36,317 nt of DNA from assembly GCA_021797815.1 (NCBI GenBank), contig JAJZYZ010000025.1:1-36317 (forward strand). Reading direction: 5' to 3'. The stretch is from Bacillota bacterium. GTDB taxonomy: Bacteria; Bacillota; Sulfobacillia; Sulfobacillales; JAIMBI01. Shown here piece after piece: positions 15,941-24,837 of this stretch. Position 1 is the first letter of the stretch; the number at the start of each line of letters is the position of its first letter. The notes under the pieces were generated by a model. It searched no databases. It saw only the letters and a list, made by a program, of their open reading frames with translations, and was not told the DNA's origin. The position numbers and the translations under genes were made by a program.

Positions 15941-15955
15941 CTCTGCCTCCCCGCG

Positions 15956-16168
15956 TTATGGAACCGGATCATATCCGCCCGCATGCAGCGGGTGGCAGCG
16001 CAACACCCGCCCCACCGCCATGAACCCTCCCCGGAGCACCCCGTAGCGCCGGAGCGCCGTGACAGCATAGTCCGAACAGGTGGGTTGGTAGCGGCACGTG
16101 GGGAGATGCCACGGTGACACAAAGCGTTGATAGCCGCGAATCACCGCCACCGCCACGTTCGTCAACAT
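15956..16168 (-). CDS. yidD: Membrane protein insertion efficiency factor YidD
   Basis: The 70-residue protein has the family pattern IRGYQRFVSPW, CRYQPTCSDYAVTALRRYG and a late RCHPLHAGGYDPVP. YidD assists YidC-dependent insertion at the membrane. Its ATG overlaps the end of rnpA by 7 bases, the common rpmH-rnpA-yidD-yidC arrangement. Confidence 0.95.
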   Translation of the reverse strand: MLTNVAVAVIRGYQRFVSPWHLPTCRYQPTCSDYAVTALRRYGVLRGGFMAVGRVLRCHPLHAGGYDPVP

Positions 16169-16506
16169 CGATCTCCCTCAAGGCACTGACCCCGGTCCAG
16201 AAGGGCGGTAAGCCCCTCCACCAGATCCTGAAAACTCGCGTCAAGAACCGGTGTCCGGCCAAGAACAACAATTCGCCGGCCTGGACAGAACGGACGGTGC
16301 AAGCCCGCCACCGCTGCCCGAAGCCGACGGCGAATCCGATTTCTCTTCACGGCCGTGCCTGCAGCCCGAGCCGCCGCGAATCCCACCCGAGTCGGTTCCC
16401 CAGGAGCCTTGCTCACAAAAAGAACCAGCCAGCGGTTGGTGTATCGGGTCCCACTGGACACGGTTCGTCCAAAGTCCCGCGGCCGCTTCAGCCGCTCCAC
16501 CCGCAT
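16162..16506 (-). CDS. rnpA: Ribonuclease P protein component
   Basis: RnpA is the protein subunit of RNase P, which matures tRNA 5' ends with the RNA subunit. The 114-residue protein begins with the LKRPRDFGRTVSSGTRY segment and has the conserved RNR motif AVKRNRIRRRLRAAV that binds RNA. It begins one base after the rpmH stop codon. The RNA subunit gene rnpB was not found in the window. Confidence 0.96.
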   Translation of the reverse strand: MRVERLKRPRDFGRTVSSGTRYTNRWLVLFVSKAPGEPTRVGFAAARAAGTAVKRNRIRRRLRAAVAGLHRPFCPGRRIVVLGRTPVLDASFQDLVEGLTALLDRGQCLEGDRC

Positions 16507-16507
16507 G

Positions 16508-16642
16508 CTAAACCGCTAAACGTTTCCGGCCCTTGGCGCGGCGGCGCCGAAGCACGGCCCGTCCAGCCCTGGTCGACATCCGCTTGCGAAACCCATGCAC
16601 CTTGTGCCGGTGACGGCGGTTCGGCTGGTACGTTCGCTTCAT
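16508..16642 (-). CDS. rpmH: 50S ribosomal protein bL34
   Basis: A 44-residue minus-strand gene starting [20 protein letters not shown] and ending in an Arg/Lys-rich tail ([11 protein letters not shown]) is bL34, which lies buried in the 50S subunit. Length and composition are normal for the family. It is the first gene of the operon, with GGAGGTG about 10 bases before the ATG and a strong promoter just upstream. Confidence 0.97.
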   Translation of the reverse strand: MKRTYQPNRRHRHKVHGFRKRMSTRAGRAVLRRRRAKGRKRLAV

Positions 16643-16677
16643 GGCAGTCTTCACCTCCCGCCGCGCAAATCGTCTAC

Positions 16678-16706
16678 ATTATAGTCACGGCCTCCATAAG
16701 GGTCAA
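16678..16706 (-). promoter_or_regulatory. Sigma-A promoter of the rpmH-parB operon
   Basis: On the minus strand TTGACC (16701-16706) and a perfect TATAAT (16678-16683) are exactly 17 bases apart. Transcription would start about 30 bases before the rpmH ATG. Confidence 0.9.
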
Positions 16707-17138
16707 GCCGAGGCGGAGCCCTGAGACCCTCATCCCATCGCGCAATTCCGCCCCCCGAGCCCTGGACGGAGCGGCCGTTCAAGCGTTATTGAGCCGTGCC
16801 GGAGCACGCCCACGCACCTCCCGGCGGGACAGGTGCCGCGCGTTAGAACGGGCGCCGCCTCCGTGGTCGCTGCCTCTGCCCTTGTCAGGTGGTCATGCGT
16901 GGGGGAGGGCGCTGCTCACAGCGGGAGCTGAATATGCGGGGCTTCGCCCTGCAATGGGACCGGCCTGCCAGCGGATTGGCGGCAGGTTCCGCGAACCCAT
17001 CGGGCGGCTCGAAGGGAAATGGGCTAGCCGCCGACCTGCCGGTCCCCTAAACTTATGGTAGCCTCCAATGAATCCTGAGTATGTATCCGGCCACGTCGGT
17101 TTTCTTGCCGGACCATTGCCGCAACAGGAGTTGACGCC
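16707..17138. other. Divergent spacer between rpmH and the MFS gene
   Basis: No gene is recognised here. A GC-rich inverted segment around 16960-16995 could fold into an imperfect hairpin, but it matches no RNA family I know. No convincing -35/-10 pair for the MFS gene was found. Confidence 0.35.
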
Positions 17139-18608
17139 ATGCGTGCCCGTGAGGGCGCCGGATCTCGGCCTCGATCTACCATGGCGCATCAGCGCACCGT
17201 ACTCATCAACACCACCATCGGAACTATCATGGGATCGCTTGACGGCAGCATTCTGACCGTAAGCCTCCCGACTATCGCGCGCGAACTCCACACGGGTGTG
17301 GGCCTGATGCTCTGGATCATGATGGGCTACACCGTCGTCATCACCGCCCTGCTGCTGCCGTTTGGCCGTCTGGCCGACATCCACGGCCGAGTGCGCATGT
17401 ACGGACTCGGCTATGTCGTCTTTACGCTGTCCTCTGCGCTGTGCGGATTTGCACCAAGTGCCCAGCTGCTCCTCCTTGGCCGCCTCATCCAGGGCGTTGG
17501 CGCCGCGCTTTTGTGGTCCAACTCGACCGCGATCTTGACCGATGCCTATCCCGGAGAGGGGAGGGGGTACGCCCTTGGCATCAACCAGGTCGCCGCTCTC
17601 ACGGGCGCGCTGGGCGGCCTCCTCCTGGGCGGCCTGATTACGGCCACCCTGGGGTGGCGCTGGATCTTCTTCGTCAACCTGCCCATCGGGGCTCTAGGGG
17701 CGGCTTGGACGTTTACGTCTCTGCGGGAAATCGCCACCACTGATGCTGGTGAGCGCTTTGACTTCGCGGGAATGGCCCTCTTCGTCTCTGCCATAGTCCT
17801 CGTTCTCCTCGGGCTGACCTCGGTGATTGAAGGAAGCTCACCGCTCACGATCTGGTCGCTTCTCGGAGTGGGGGTCTTAACGCTGGCGCTGTTCGTGCGC
17901 GTGGAGCTGGGCACGGCCGCACCGCTCATTGACTTCGGCCTTCTGCGGAACCGTGTGTTCTTTCTCGGCAACTCCGCACTCTTGCTGAACTCCCTCGCGC
18001 GGGGCGCGCTTATGTTCTTATTGACGTTTGCATTTCAAGGGCTTGATGGAAACTCGCCGCTGGTAGCGGGACTCAAGATGCTGCCGCTTACGATCTCCAT
18101 CATGATCGTCGGGCCCATTGCCGGGCGCCTGTCCGACCGAGGCGGATTCCGATGGCTTGCCGCGGCGGGGCTGTGGGTCACGGCCATATCGCTCGTAATG
18201 CTGGCCCGGACCCCCCTTGACGGCGGGTACCTCTTGATGGGAACTGGGCTTTTCTTGTCGGGCATCGGAAACGGGCTTTTCAATGCGCCCAATACCAGCT
18301 CGGTCATGGGGGCCGTGCCCCCAGACCGGCGGGGTGTGGTGGCCAGTACCCGCTCCCTCTTGTTCAACACAGGTCAGCTGTTCTCTCTGGCGCTTTCCTT
18401 CACCATTCTAGCCGCCGTGATGGGGCAGACCAATCTTTCCCGCTTTGTCGCCGGGCTCGATGTGAGTGCCTCGGCTGCGGGCCACCAGGCGTTCCAAACC
18501 GGTCTGGGAGAAGCCTTCATCATCTCGGCCATCCTGTCCGCGGCGGGCGCGGTTCTCGCCGGGCTGCCGGATCGCGCCCCCCGGTCGCGAAGGGTGCTGC
18601 AGGGGTAA
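17139..18608 (+). CDS. MFS multidrug exporter, DHA2 (14-span, EmrB/QacA-like)
   Basis: The 489-residue protein has about 14 hydrophobic spans. It shows the MFS motif A GRLADIHGRVRMYG after span 2, LDGSILTVSLPTIARELH in span 1 (the D1-type motif of DHA2 exporters), RLIQGVGAALLWSNS and the span-5 GALGGLLLGGLI, followed by GWRWIFFVNLPIG. These point to proton-driven drug or toxicant efflux; the substrate is unknown. The ATG at 17139 has AGGAG 7 bases upstream. It is a lone gene with no adjacent regulator, and it is transcribed against the expected fork direction on this arm. Confidence 0.9.
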   Translation: MRAREGAGSRPRSTMAHQRTVLINTTIGTIMGSLDGSILTVSLPTIARELHTGVGLMLWIMMGYTVVITALLLPFGRLADIHGRVRMYGLGYVVFTLSSALCGFAPSAQLLLLGRLIQGVGAALLWSNSTAILTDAYPGEGRGYALGINQVAALTGALGGLLLGGLITATLGWRWIFFVNLPIGALGAAWTFTSLREIATTDAGERFDFAGMALFVSAIVLVLLGLTSVIEGSSPLTIWSLLGVGVLTLALFVRVELGTAAPLIDFGLLRNRVFFLGNSALLLNSLARGALMFLLTFAFQGLDGNSPLVAGLKMLPLTISIMIVGPIAGRLSDRGGFRWLAAAGLWVTAISLVMLARTPLDGGYLLMGTGLFLSGIGNGLFNAPNTSSVMGAVPPDRRGVVASTRSLLFNTGQLFSLALSFTILAAVMGQTNLSRFVAGLDVSASAAGHQAFQTGLGEAFIISAILSAAGAVLAGLPDRAPRSRRVLQG

Positions 18609-18877
18609 CTGCCCTTTAAGAGCCGGCCTTTTGGCGACGGCAGATTCGCGGCACGGCCTACGGAACCGATTTGAAACCCCCTCACTTTGGTGGTGGGCGG
18701 ATGGAGAGGGGACCTCTTCACCGTCTTTGCCCCACAGGAAATAGGAGCCCCGGCGCCGCGAACCACGGCCCGTATGTAAGCCAGCCGGCCCTTCGCGACC
18801 GGCGCAAGGGACGTCAGGACTCCGCTCGCACCTTTCGCCCGAAGCTGTCCCCAGCAACCGCGTTTTCGAGCCGGGCC

Positions 18878-19834
18878 TCAGATGAATTGACCGTAGAGTC
18901 CCCTTGCCAGCGCATTCACATATTCGCGCTGGGCCCGCCGGCTCACCTCGGCATCGGGAACCAGGTGCTCGAAACCGTGGAACCCCCCCGGCACCACATG
19001 GCATTCCACTGCTACACCGGCCTGGCTCAGTCGGCACACATAGTCCAAGGTTTCATCGCGGAAGAGGTCGACCGTCCCGACCATGGTGTAGGCCGGCGGG
19101 AGGCCCGAAAGATCCCGCGCGCGAGCCGGCGCCGCGTAGAAGGAGACCTCCTCTCCCCCGGGTTCATGGCCAAGGTAGTGCCGCCAGGCCGATAGATTCT
19201 TGGCCCGGCTCCACGTCCGGTCGTCTGTGACCTCACGGCTTGCCGGAGTAAGGTTCCGGTCATCCAGCATGGGGTAGAGCGGCATCTGAAAGGCAATGGC
19301 GGGCCCACCCCGGTCTCGGGCTAAAAGTGCCAGGGCGGCGGCCAGGCCGCCCCCGGCACTCGCACCTCCCACCGCGATACGGCCCGGGTCGACGCCAAGA
19401 CCGCGGCTCTCACCCGCAAGCCACGTCAACACCGCGTAGCAATCCTCCAACCCACAGGGAAACGGGTCCTCAGGTGCTAGGCGGTAGTCGACCGAGATCA
19501 CGTAGGCGCCCGTCTCCCGTGCGAAAAGCTGCGCAAGTGCGTCGCTGTCCTCGGCGCGCCCGAAAATATAGCCGCCGCCATGGATCCACACCAGGGCCGG
19601 AATGGGTCGGGCGGGGCGGGCGTTCAGAACAAAGGTCCGGACCGAAATGGGTGGCGCCCCCGGCGGGCCCGGCACCAGGGTGCCGGCCCAAACGATGGCC
19701 GGATCGTGGGCGACCGGCACCGCCATCACGCGAGACTGCTCGCGCGCGTTAGGTACGTCATCTATCGCCAGGGGAGGGATCGCGTCCCACACGCTCCGGA
19801 GCTCGCGGTGCACCCGGTCATCTATCATCGTCAT
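18878..19834 (-). CDS. Alpha/beta hydrolase, hormone-sensitive-lipase type esterase
   Basis: The 318-residue protein has the HSL-family oxyanion motif HGGGYIFG (85-92), DYRLAPE (116-122), the nucleophile elbow GGASAGG with Ser159, Asp256 in GTVDLFRDE and His286 in GGFHGFEH, a complete catalytic triad. Such enzymes hydrolyse short-chain esters in the cytoplasm; the natural substrate is unknown. I start it at ATG 19834, with GGAGG 10 bases upstream, not at the longer reading from 19921. It is a single gene, pointing away from dnaA. Confidence 0.92.
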   Translation of the reverse strand: MTMIDDRVHRELRSVWDAIPPLAIDDVPNAREQSRVMAVPVAHDPAIVWAGTLVPGPPGAPPISVRTFVLNARPARPIPALVWIHGGGYIFGRAEDSDALAQLFARETGAYVISVDYRLAPEDPFPCGLEDCYAVLTWLAGESRGLGVDPGRIAVGGASAGGGLAAALALLARDRGGPAIAFQMPLYPMLDDRNLTPASREVTDDRTWSRAKNLSAWRHYLGHEPGGEEVSFYAAPARARDLSGLPPAYTMVGTVDLFRDETLDYVCRLSQAGVAVECHVVPGGFHGFEHLVPDAEVSRRAQREYVNALARGLYGQFI

Positions 19835-20132
19835 GTCGGCGCTGCCTCCAATGGTGTGCTGGTCGGGGATTAGGCGTCTCAGGACCGCGCGATCTGGTTT
19901 GCTGCCGCCCGCACCGGGCACTGAAGCGGGCGTTCATTCGTCTTCCTCATACGGCAACTGGTTCGAATATAGCGCCGCCAAGCCCGTCCGCCCCCCAGGC
20001 GGATCGACCATGGCCGTGCGTTCGGATTCGCCCGCCGCCCGTACATTATTTTTGAGTGTTGGGGGCGAAATCCCCCCAGCCGACAGGTACGGGGCGATGG
20101 TTTTTTGAATCCTTCTTAATGTGCACGGCGGC

Positions 20133-20162
20133 TTGGAACTGGGGGTGTGATCCTGCTATGAT
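20133..20162 (+). promoter_or_regulatory. Probable dnaA promoter
   Basis: TTGGAA (20133-20138) and TATGAT (20157-20162) are 18 bases apart, and the -10 is extended by TG one base before it. The DnaA-box-like sites at 20226-20246 lie downstream, inside the leader, well placed for autoregulation. Confidence 0.65.
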
Positions 20163-20216
20163 ATCGCTACCCTTCCGGAGCAACGCCGGCGGGGCTCGTT
20201 CTTTGTTAGGCAGATA

Positions 20217-20262
20217 TCAACAGACTGTGGATAACTCTGTGGACACGACTGTTGATTTCCCA
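20217..20262. promoter_or_regulatory. DnaA-box cluster upstream of dnaA (possible incA/B-like part of oriC)
   Basis: TGTGGATAA (20226-20234) is the exact reverse complement of TTATCCACA. TGTGGACAC (20238-20246) follows 3 bases later, and TTTCCCACA (20254-20262) is a weaker match in the opposite orientation. The first two are framed by the inverted repeat TCAACAG (20217-20223) / CTGTTGA (20249-20255). The upstream half of bipartite Bacillota origins lies at this place. Confidence 0.65.
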
Positions 20263-20335
20263 CAAGCCCGGATCCAGCATCCGTGGCACACCACACGGAG
20301 TACGAGTTCGCAGCGAATCATGGAGGCTCGATACG

Positions 20336-21697
20336 ATGCTTGACGCGGGAATTGACACCCTCTGGGGAAGGATCCTCGACAAGCTTGGCCAGAACGTGAA
20401 GACACCGGCGTTTGAAAGCTGGGTCAAGGATATCTATCCCGAGTCCTTCAATGACAATGTGCTGACCCTTCAGGTCCCGAGCGAGTTCGCGCGTGAGTGG
20501 CTGCAAACCCACTACGGCGGCCTCATTCGCTCCTCATTGGAGGAGCTGACGGGCGATCCGGTCCATCTCCGCCTGGTGGCGTCTTCCGAGGCCGACGAGG
20601 TTTCCCCATCGGCGTTCAGCGGCAGCACCGTCGCCACCGTCTACGTCGAAAGCCATGCCAAAGATGAGTACCGCGGCCGCCTCAATCCCCGCTATCTTTT
20701 CAGCAGCTTTGTTGTCGGCAACTCTAACCGGTTTGCTCAGGCAGCCTGTCAGGCGGTGGCAGAGATGCCGAGCCGCGCCTACAATCCGCTGTTCGTGTAT
20801 GGCGGCGTGGGACTCGGAAAGACACATCTCATGCACGCCATTGGACACCGGGTGCTGAGTGGGCGGGTAGATGCTCGAGTCCTGTACGTGTCCTCGGAAA
20901 CTTTTACCAATGAAATGATAAACGCCATTCGCAGCGACCGGATGGTGTCGTTTCGCCAGCGCTATCGCAACATCGACGTGCTCCTGATCGACGACATTCA
21001 GTTCGTCGCCGGCAAGGAGGGCACGCAAGAAGAGTTCTTCCACACCTTTGAGGCACTGCACGGCGCCGGCAAGCAGCTTGTCATCTCCTCGGACCGCCCC
21101 CCCCGAGACATCCCCACCCTCGAAGAGCGGCTCCGGTCCCGGTTCGAGTGGGGCCTCATCACGGACATTCAGCCCCCGGATTTGGAGACCCGGGTGGCAA
21201 TTCTGGCCAAAAAGGCCCAACTGGAGCATCTGGACGTCCCGGGCGACATCCTGCAGTTCATCGCTTCTCGGGTGGACACCAACATCCGTGAGCTTGAGGG
21301 CGCACTTATCCGCGTTATTGCCTATGCCTCGGTCATCCGTACGGCTCTCACTCTAGATGTCGCCCATGAAGCTTTGAAAGACGTCGTGGTGTCGAGCCGT
21401 CCGCGGCCCCTAACCATCCGGGCCATCCAGGAAGAGGTGTCCCAGCACTACAATCTCCGGACCGAAGACTTCCAGTCCAAACGACGCACGCGAGCCGTGG
21501 CCTTTCCCCGGCAGGTCGCCATGTATCTCGCGCGCGAACTCACTGACTCAAGCCTTCCCCGAATTGGCGAGGCGTTTGGAGGAAGGGACCACACCACCGT
21601 GATGCACGCGTACGACAAGATCCAACTGGAGCGGCGGCGGGATCCAACATTCAACCACGTCTTGGAAGATCTTGCCCGGCGTCTTCGCAATCGGTGA
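20336..21697 (+). CDS. dnaA: Chromosomal replication initiator DnaA
   Basis: DnaA binds DnaA boxes at oriC, opens the duplex and loads the helicase. The 453-residue protein has domain I (about 1-80), a short variable linker (about 82-115), an AAA+ domain with Walker A GGVGLGKT (156-163) and Walker B LLIDD (216-220), and the domain IV DNA-binding signature GGRDHTTVMHA (415-425). I start it at ATG 20336, with GGAGG 9 bases upstream; the longer reading from 20252 begins within the DnaA-box region. It is flanked by box clusters on both sides. Confidence 0.98.
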   Translation: MLDAGIDTLWGRILDKLGQNVKTPAFESWVKDIYPESFNDNVLTLQVPSEFAREWLQTHYGGLIRSSLEELTGDPVHLRLVASSEADEVSPSAFSGSTVATVYVESHAKDEYRGRLNPRYLFSSFVVGNSNRFAQAACQAVAEMPSRAYNPLFVYGGVGLGKTHLMHAIGHRVLSGRVDARVLYVSSETFTNEMINAIRSDRMVSFRQRYRNIDVLLIDDIQFVAGKEGTQEEFFHTFEALHGAGKQLVISSDRPPRDIPTLEERLRSRFEWGLITDIQPPDLETRVAILAKKAQLEHLDVPGDILQFIASRVDTNIRELEGALIRVIAYASVIRTALTLDVAHEALKDVVVSSRPRPLTIRAIQEEVSQHYNLRTEDFQSKRRTRAVAFPRQVAMYLARELTDSSLPRIGEAFGGRDHTTVMHAYDKIQLERRRDPTFNHVLEDLARRLRNR

Positions 21698-21946
21698 TGG
21701 TGGACAACCTGGGGATGAAAGGGCGTCGTCCTGTGAACAAGTTCCCCGTTATCCCGAGAGGCGGCGCCCGTTTTCCTTTAACAGGAAAGGCGGTCGGGAT
21801 AACTTCCGGGTTGTCCCCGGGTTATCCGGAAAGGATCCCGTCCGCAAGGTCAGATGCGGCAATGATTCGGGCGGTTATCCCCGTTATCCCCAGTGCCTAC
21901 TACGACAACTATGTTTAAGATCTAGATCAGTAAAGGAGAACACCCT
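21698..21946. other. Likely replication origin (oriC) between dnaA and dnaN
   Basis: The 249-base gap holds TTATCCCGA at 21749-21757 (+) and 21794-21802 (-), TTATCCGGA at 21822-21830, TTATCCCCG at 21875-21883 and TTATCCCCA at 21884-21892, with a weaker TTGTCCCCG at 21811-21819. All share the TTATCC core of DnaA boxes. The last two abut, and they lead into the AT-richer stretch 21898-21938, a candidate unwinding element. Position and box density make this the best oriC candidate in the window. Confidence 0.75.
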
Positions 21947-23056
21947 GTGCGCTTCGTTGCCGAGCAACCCATTCTGGCCCGGGCGATCCAGATTCCATCC
22001 CGGATTGTAAGTCCCCAGAATACGCTGCCAGCGCTGGCCGGTGTCCTGGTAGAGGCGCGGGGCGGCGAAGTGCGGATATCCGCCACCGATCTCACGTCCC
22101 TGATCGAAACCCGCCTTCCCGCGAATGTCGAGGCGGAAGGAAGCGTCATCATTCCGGCCCAGACCTTCTCCGATCTGATCCAACGCATCCCGACGGCCGA
22201 CGTGCGGGTGGATTCCGACGATCAGCGCGGACAGGTGGTCGTGCACTACGGACGCAATCGCGCGACCCTGCAGGGCATGGCCGCGAGAGACATGCCGACG
22301 TTTCCGGCCCAGGAGTCGACGCAGGGCGACTTCACCCTGGAACCGGGAGTCCTGCCGCGGCTGGCCCGCCAGACGCTCTTTGCCTGTGCCCGAGACGAGA
22401 GCCGCCCGATCCTGAAGGGGGTTCATATCGCGTTGGGCGAGGGCAAGATTGTCATGGTGAGCACCGACGGCACACGCCTATCCCAGGCATGGGCGCCGGT
22501 GCCGGACTTGCGGAGCGATCCCGTGAATTTCGTGGTGGCCGCCAAAGGCCTTCAGGAAGCCGCCCGCCTGTCTGGCAGTGAAGGCGTCACTATCACCGTG
22601 GGGCCGAAGCAGATCCGGTTTTCCACCGAAGCGGGGGCCATCACGACCCTTCTCTTGGAAGGGCGGTTCCCGGACTATCAGCGCGTGCTGCCTGATGGAT
22701 TCGTGGCGGAGCTGACCGTCGACACGGGCAAGTTTCGCGGTGCCATTGAGCGCGTGAACCTCATCATCCATCGCGACCATGCCGCTGCCATCCGTGTGAA
22801 GCATCAGCCGGGAACCATGGAGTTGTCGAGTGAAGCCATGGATGTCGGGCAGGCCTACGAAATGCTGGACGTGATGAGCACGGGTGAAGACCTCGAACTG
22901 TCGTTCAACCCGTCCCTTCTACTCGATGGAGTGAAGTCGATGGAGAGTGACGAGACCGTGTTCGAGTTCTCTGGGTTGCAGTCGCCGGCCCGTCTTCGCG
23001 AGAAGGATTCGAGTCACTACTTTCATATCGTGCTCCCGCTTCGCCAGCTCGTGTAG
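21947..23056 (+). CDS. dnaN: DNA polymerase III beta sliding clamp
   Basis: The 369-residue protein forms the ring-shaped dimer that tethers polymerase to DNA. It shows the three-fold clamp architecture, with FACARDESRPILKGVHI at the second-domain start and a C terminus YFHIVLPLRQLV close to the usual clamp ending. The GTG start has AAAGGAG about 9 bases upstream. The stop codon overlaps the recF GTG by one base. The small S4-domain gene often found between dnaN and recF is absent. Confidence 0.97.
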   Translation: MRFVAEQPILARAIQIPSRIVSPQNTLPALAGVLVEARGGEVRISATDLTSLIETRLPANVEAEGSVIIPAQTFSDLIQRIPTADVRVDSDDQRGQVVVHYGRNRATLQGMAARDMPTFPAQESTQGDFTLEPGVLPRLARQTLFACARDESRPILKGVHIALGEGKIVMVSTDGTRLSQAWAPVPDLRSDPVNFVVAAKGLQEAARLSGSEGVTITVGPKQIRFSTEAGAITTLLLEGRFPDYQRVLPDGFVAELTVDTGKFRGAIERVNLIIHRDHAAAIRVKHQPGTMELSSEAMDVGQAYEMLDVMSTGEDLELSFNPSLLLDGVKSMESDETVFEFSGLQSPARLREKDSSHYFHIVLPLRQLV

Positions 23057-24111
23057 TGGCCCTCCTCTCACTCACGGCCCGTCATTTTCGAAACCTGGCT
23101 GCGGAAGAGGTTCCTCTGGCCCCGGACATCACGCTCATCATCGGCCCGAATGCGCAGGGCAAGACCAACTTTTTGGAGGCACTCCTGCTCTTGCTGGCCG
23201 GCATCTCTCTGCGGGGACAGTCGGACCGCGATCTCGTGGCCTGGGGCCAGGACGGCTATCGCCTGCAGGGGCCCTGGATGGGCGAGGGGACAGATCCGGT
23301 CGAAAAAGATCGCCTCGTGACGGTGAATCCCCTTCGGCGGAGAGAGTCCGGGCCGCGCATCCCCGCGGTCGCGTTTGCCCCAGACGACCTCCTGCTGGTG
23401 AAGGGCAGCCCCGAGGGAAGACGCCGATTTCTCGACGAGGTGGCCGGCCAGATCCGTCCCCGTTATCTGCCTGAATTGCGCCGATACCAGCGCGCGCTGT
23501 CGCAGCGTAATCGCGCCCTCAAGTCCGAAGCGGCACACTCCGTCGTAGAAAGCTTCGGTCCTCTTTTGGCCGAGGCCGGATCCTACGTGTGGAGCGTGCG
23601 TGACGAGGTGGTGGCGTCTTTGTGCTTGAGGCTCCCCGACGTGCTGGGGGCGCTCGCTCCCGTCGACCGCATGGAGATTACCCTCGACCGAGGCGGGCAC
23701 GCGGCCACGGCGACCGCCACCGATTTCTTAGGGGAGCTGGAACGGCGGCGGGGGGAGGAGAGGCTCCGCGGTGTCACGCTGACAGGCCCCCATCGGGATG
23801 ATCTGCACATCAGCGTCAACGGACGCGCGGCCGATGTCTTTGCCTCTCAGGGCCAGCAGCGAAGCCTCGCGCTGGCGTTGAAGCTGGCCAGTCGGGATAT
23901 CCTCGAAGAAGTGTCGGGGCGGGTGCCGGTGGTTCTTCTGGATGACGTGTTTTCAGAACTGGATGGGACCCGCCGCCGGGCGCTTCTCGAGCTGATGAGC
24001 CGCTCGCGTCAGCAGACCGTGGTGACCGACACGGACCGCGAGGACATCGGGGACATGGCCAGCCTGCGATATGCCGTGGAGGCGGGCGTCCTGCGTCCGG
24101 TGGCGAGATAG
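23056..24111 (+). CDS. recF: DNA replication and repair protein RecF
   Basis: RecF is an SMC-like ATPase that helps RecOR load RecA at gaps. The 351-residue protein has Walker A GPNAQGKT (30-37), a signature-like SQGQQRSLALALKLA (about 264-278) and Walker B VVLLDDVFSELD (292-303), in normal order and length. The GTG start shares a base with the dnaN TAG stop, so translation is coupled. It is followed by a DUF721 gene and gyrB. Confidence 0.96.
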   Translation: MALLSLTARHFRNLAAEEVPLAPDITLIIGPNAQGKTNFLEALLLLLAGISLRGQSDRDLVAWGQDGYRLQGPWMGEGTDPVEKDRLVTVNPLRRRESGPRIPAVAFAPDDLLLVKGSPEGRRRFLDEVAGQIRPRYLPELRRYQRALSQRNRALKSEAAHSVVESFGPLLAEAGSYVWSVRDEVVASLCLRLPDVLGALAPVDRMEITLDRGGHAATATATDFLGELERRRGEERLRGVTLTGPHRDDLHISVNGRAADVFASQGQQRSLALALKLASRDILEEVSGRVPVVLLDDVFSELDGTRRRALLELMSRSRQQTVVTDTDREDIGDMASLRYAVEAGVLRPVAR

Positions 24112-24134
24112 GAGACATAGGAGGGGAGACGAAG

Positions 24135-24566
24135 ATGGAGCCCCTGTCTGCCATCCTCAAGTCGGTGGCGACACGTTACCGCTGGCAGCCGGCGGAGGCC
24201 CTTCAGCAAATCGCGATCATCTGGCCGGCTGTCGTGGGAGATCCCCTGGCGCAGGTGACCCGGCCGCTTTCGCTCTATAACGGACAGCTGACCGTGGCGG
24301 TTCCGAGTCCGGTGTGGACGCAGGAGCTTAATTATGTGGGACCCGATCTCGTAAAGACGCTGAATCAGGCCCTCGAGAATGCTTCGGTCAACCGCATACG
24401 GTTCGTGGTGCGCGCGTTTGGACCCCCGGGGCCGGCTAGTGGAGGAACGGGGAACACCCGGTGGGCGCGCCGGCTTTCGGCGCTTCGAGCCTCTCTCGGT
24501 GGGGACGCAGAACCGGAACCAGGTGCAACGCCGGAAGAACAGTCGGGGGACCCAACGCGGGGGTGA
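24135..24566 (+). CDS. DUF721 (DciA-like) protein
   Basis: The 143-residue protein has the DUF721 pattern in its first 95 residues: WPAVVGDPLAQVTRPLSL, then GQLTVAVPSPVWTQELNY and a short helix. A Gly/Pro-rich, acidic, probably disordered tail follows. DUF721 proteins stand next to recF and gyrB in many bacteria, and the DciA branch loads the replicative helicase in species without DnaC/DnaI. Whether this one does so is inference. The ATG has GAGGGGAG upstream. The tail may not be conserved. Confidence 0.85.
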   Translation: MEPLSAILKSVATRYRWQPAEALQQIAIIWPAVVGDPLAQVTRPLSLYNGQLTVAVPSPVWTQELNYVGPDLVKTLNQALENASVNRIRFVVRAFGPPGPASGGTGNTRWARRLSALRASLGGDAEPEPGATPEEQSGDPTRG

Positions 24567-24827
24567 CAGACGTTTGTCTCGGTGCGGGGGACCGGAGGCT
24601 TTACGGACCGCATCTCTTTCATGTTCTTGAATCCCGTCTCGCGGCCCGCGCGGCAGTGGTCCCGGCGTGCAAGCGGAGGTTCGGGTGGCCGGCACCCCCG
24701 ACGAACCTGGGCGTGCCCGGACACGGACCGCGGGGAGGCGCAGGGGTGCCGGTGAGGCCCGCAGCACTGGCCGCCCGGGCACGGTTTTCGTGGTCGTCAC
24801 CGAGATGCGGCGGCACCCGCTGTGATT

Positions 24828-24837
24828 GCTATATAAT
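24828..24837 (+). promoter_or_regulatory. Candidate gyrB promoter (-10 only)
   Basis: TATAAT (24832-24837) lies in the AT-rich run TGCTATATAAT. If TATATA (24830-24835) is used, TG one base before it makes an extended -10. No good -35 was found at 16-18 bases. It is the only AT-rich spot in the 24567-24913 gap, which otherwise holds no recognisable gene. Confidence 0.45.

Noticed and set aside
16940-17060. Possible structured RNA (SRP- or 6S-like) upstream of the MFS gene
   Set aside because: The conserved SRP GGAAGGAAGCAGC-type core and 6S features are missing; only an imperfect hairpin is visible.
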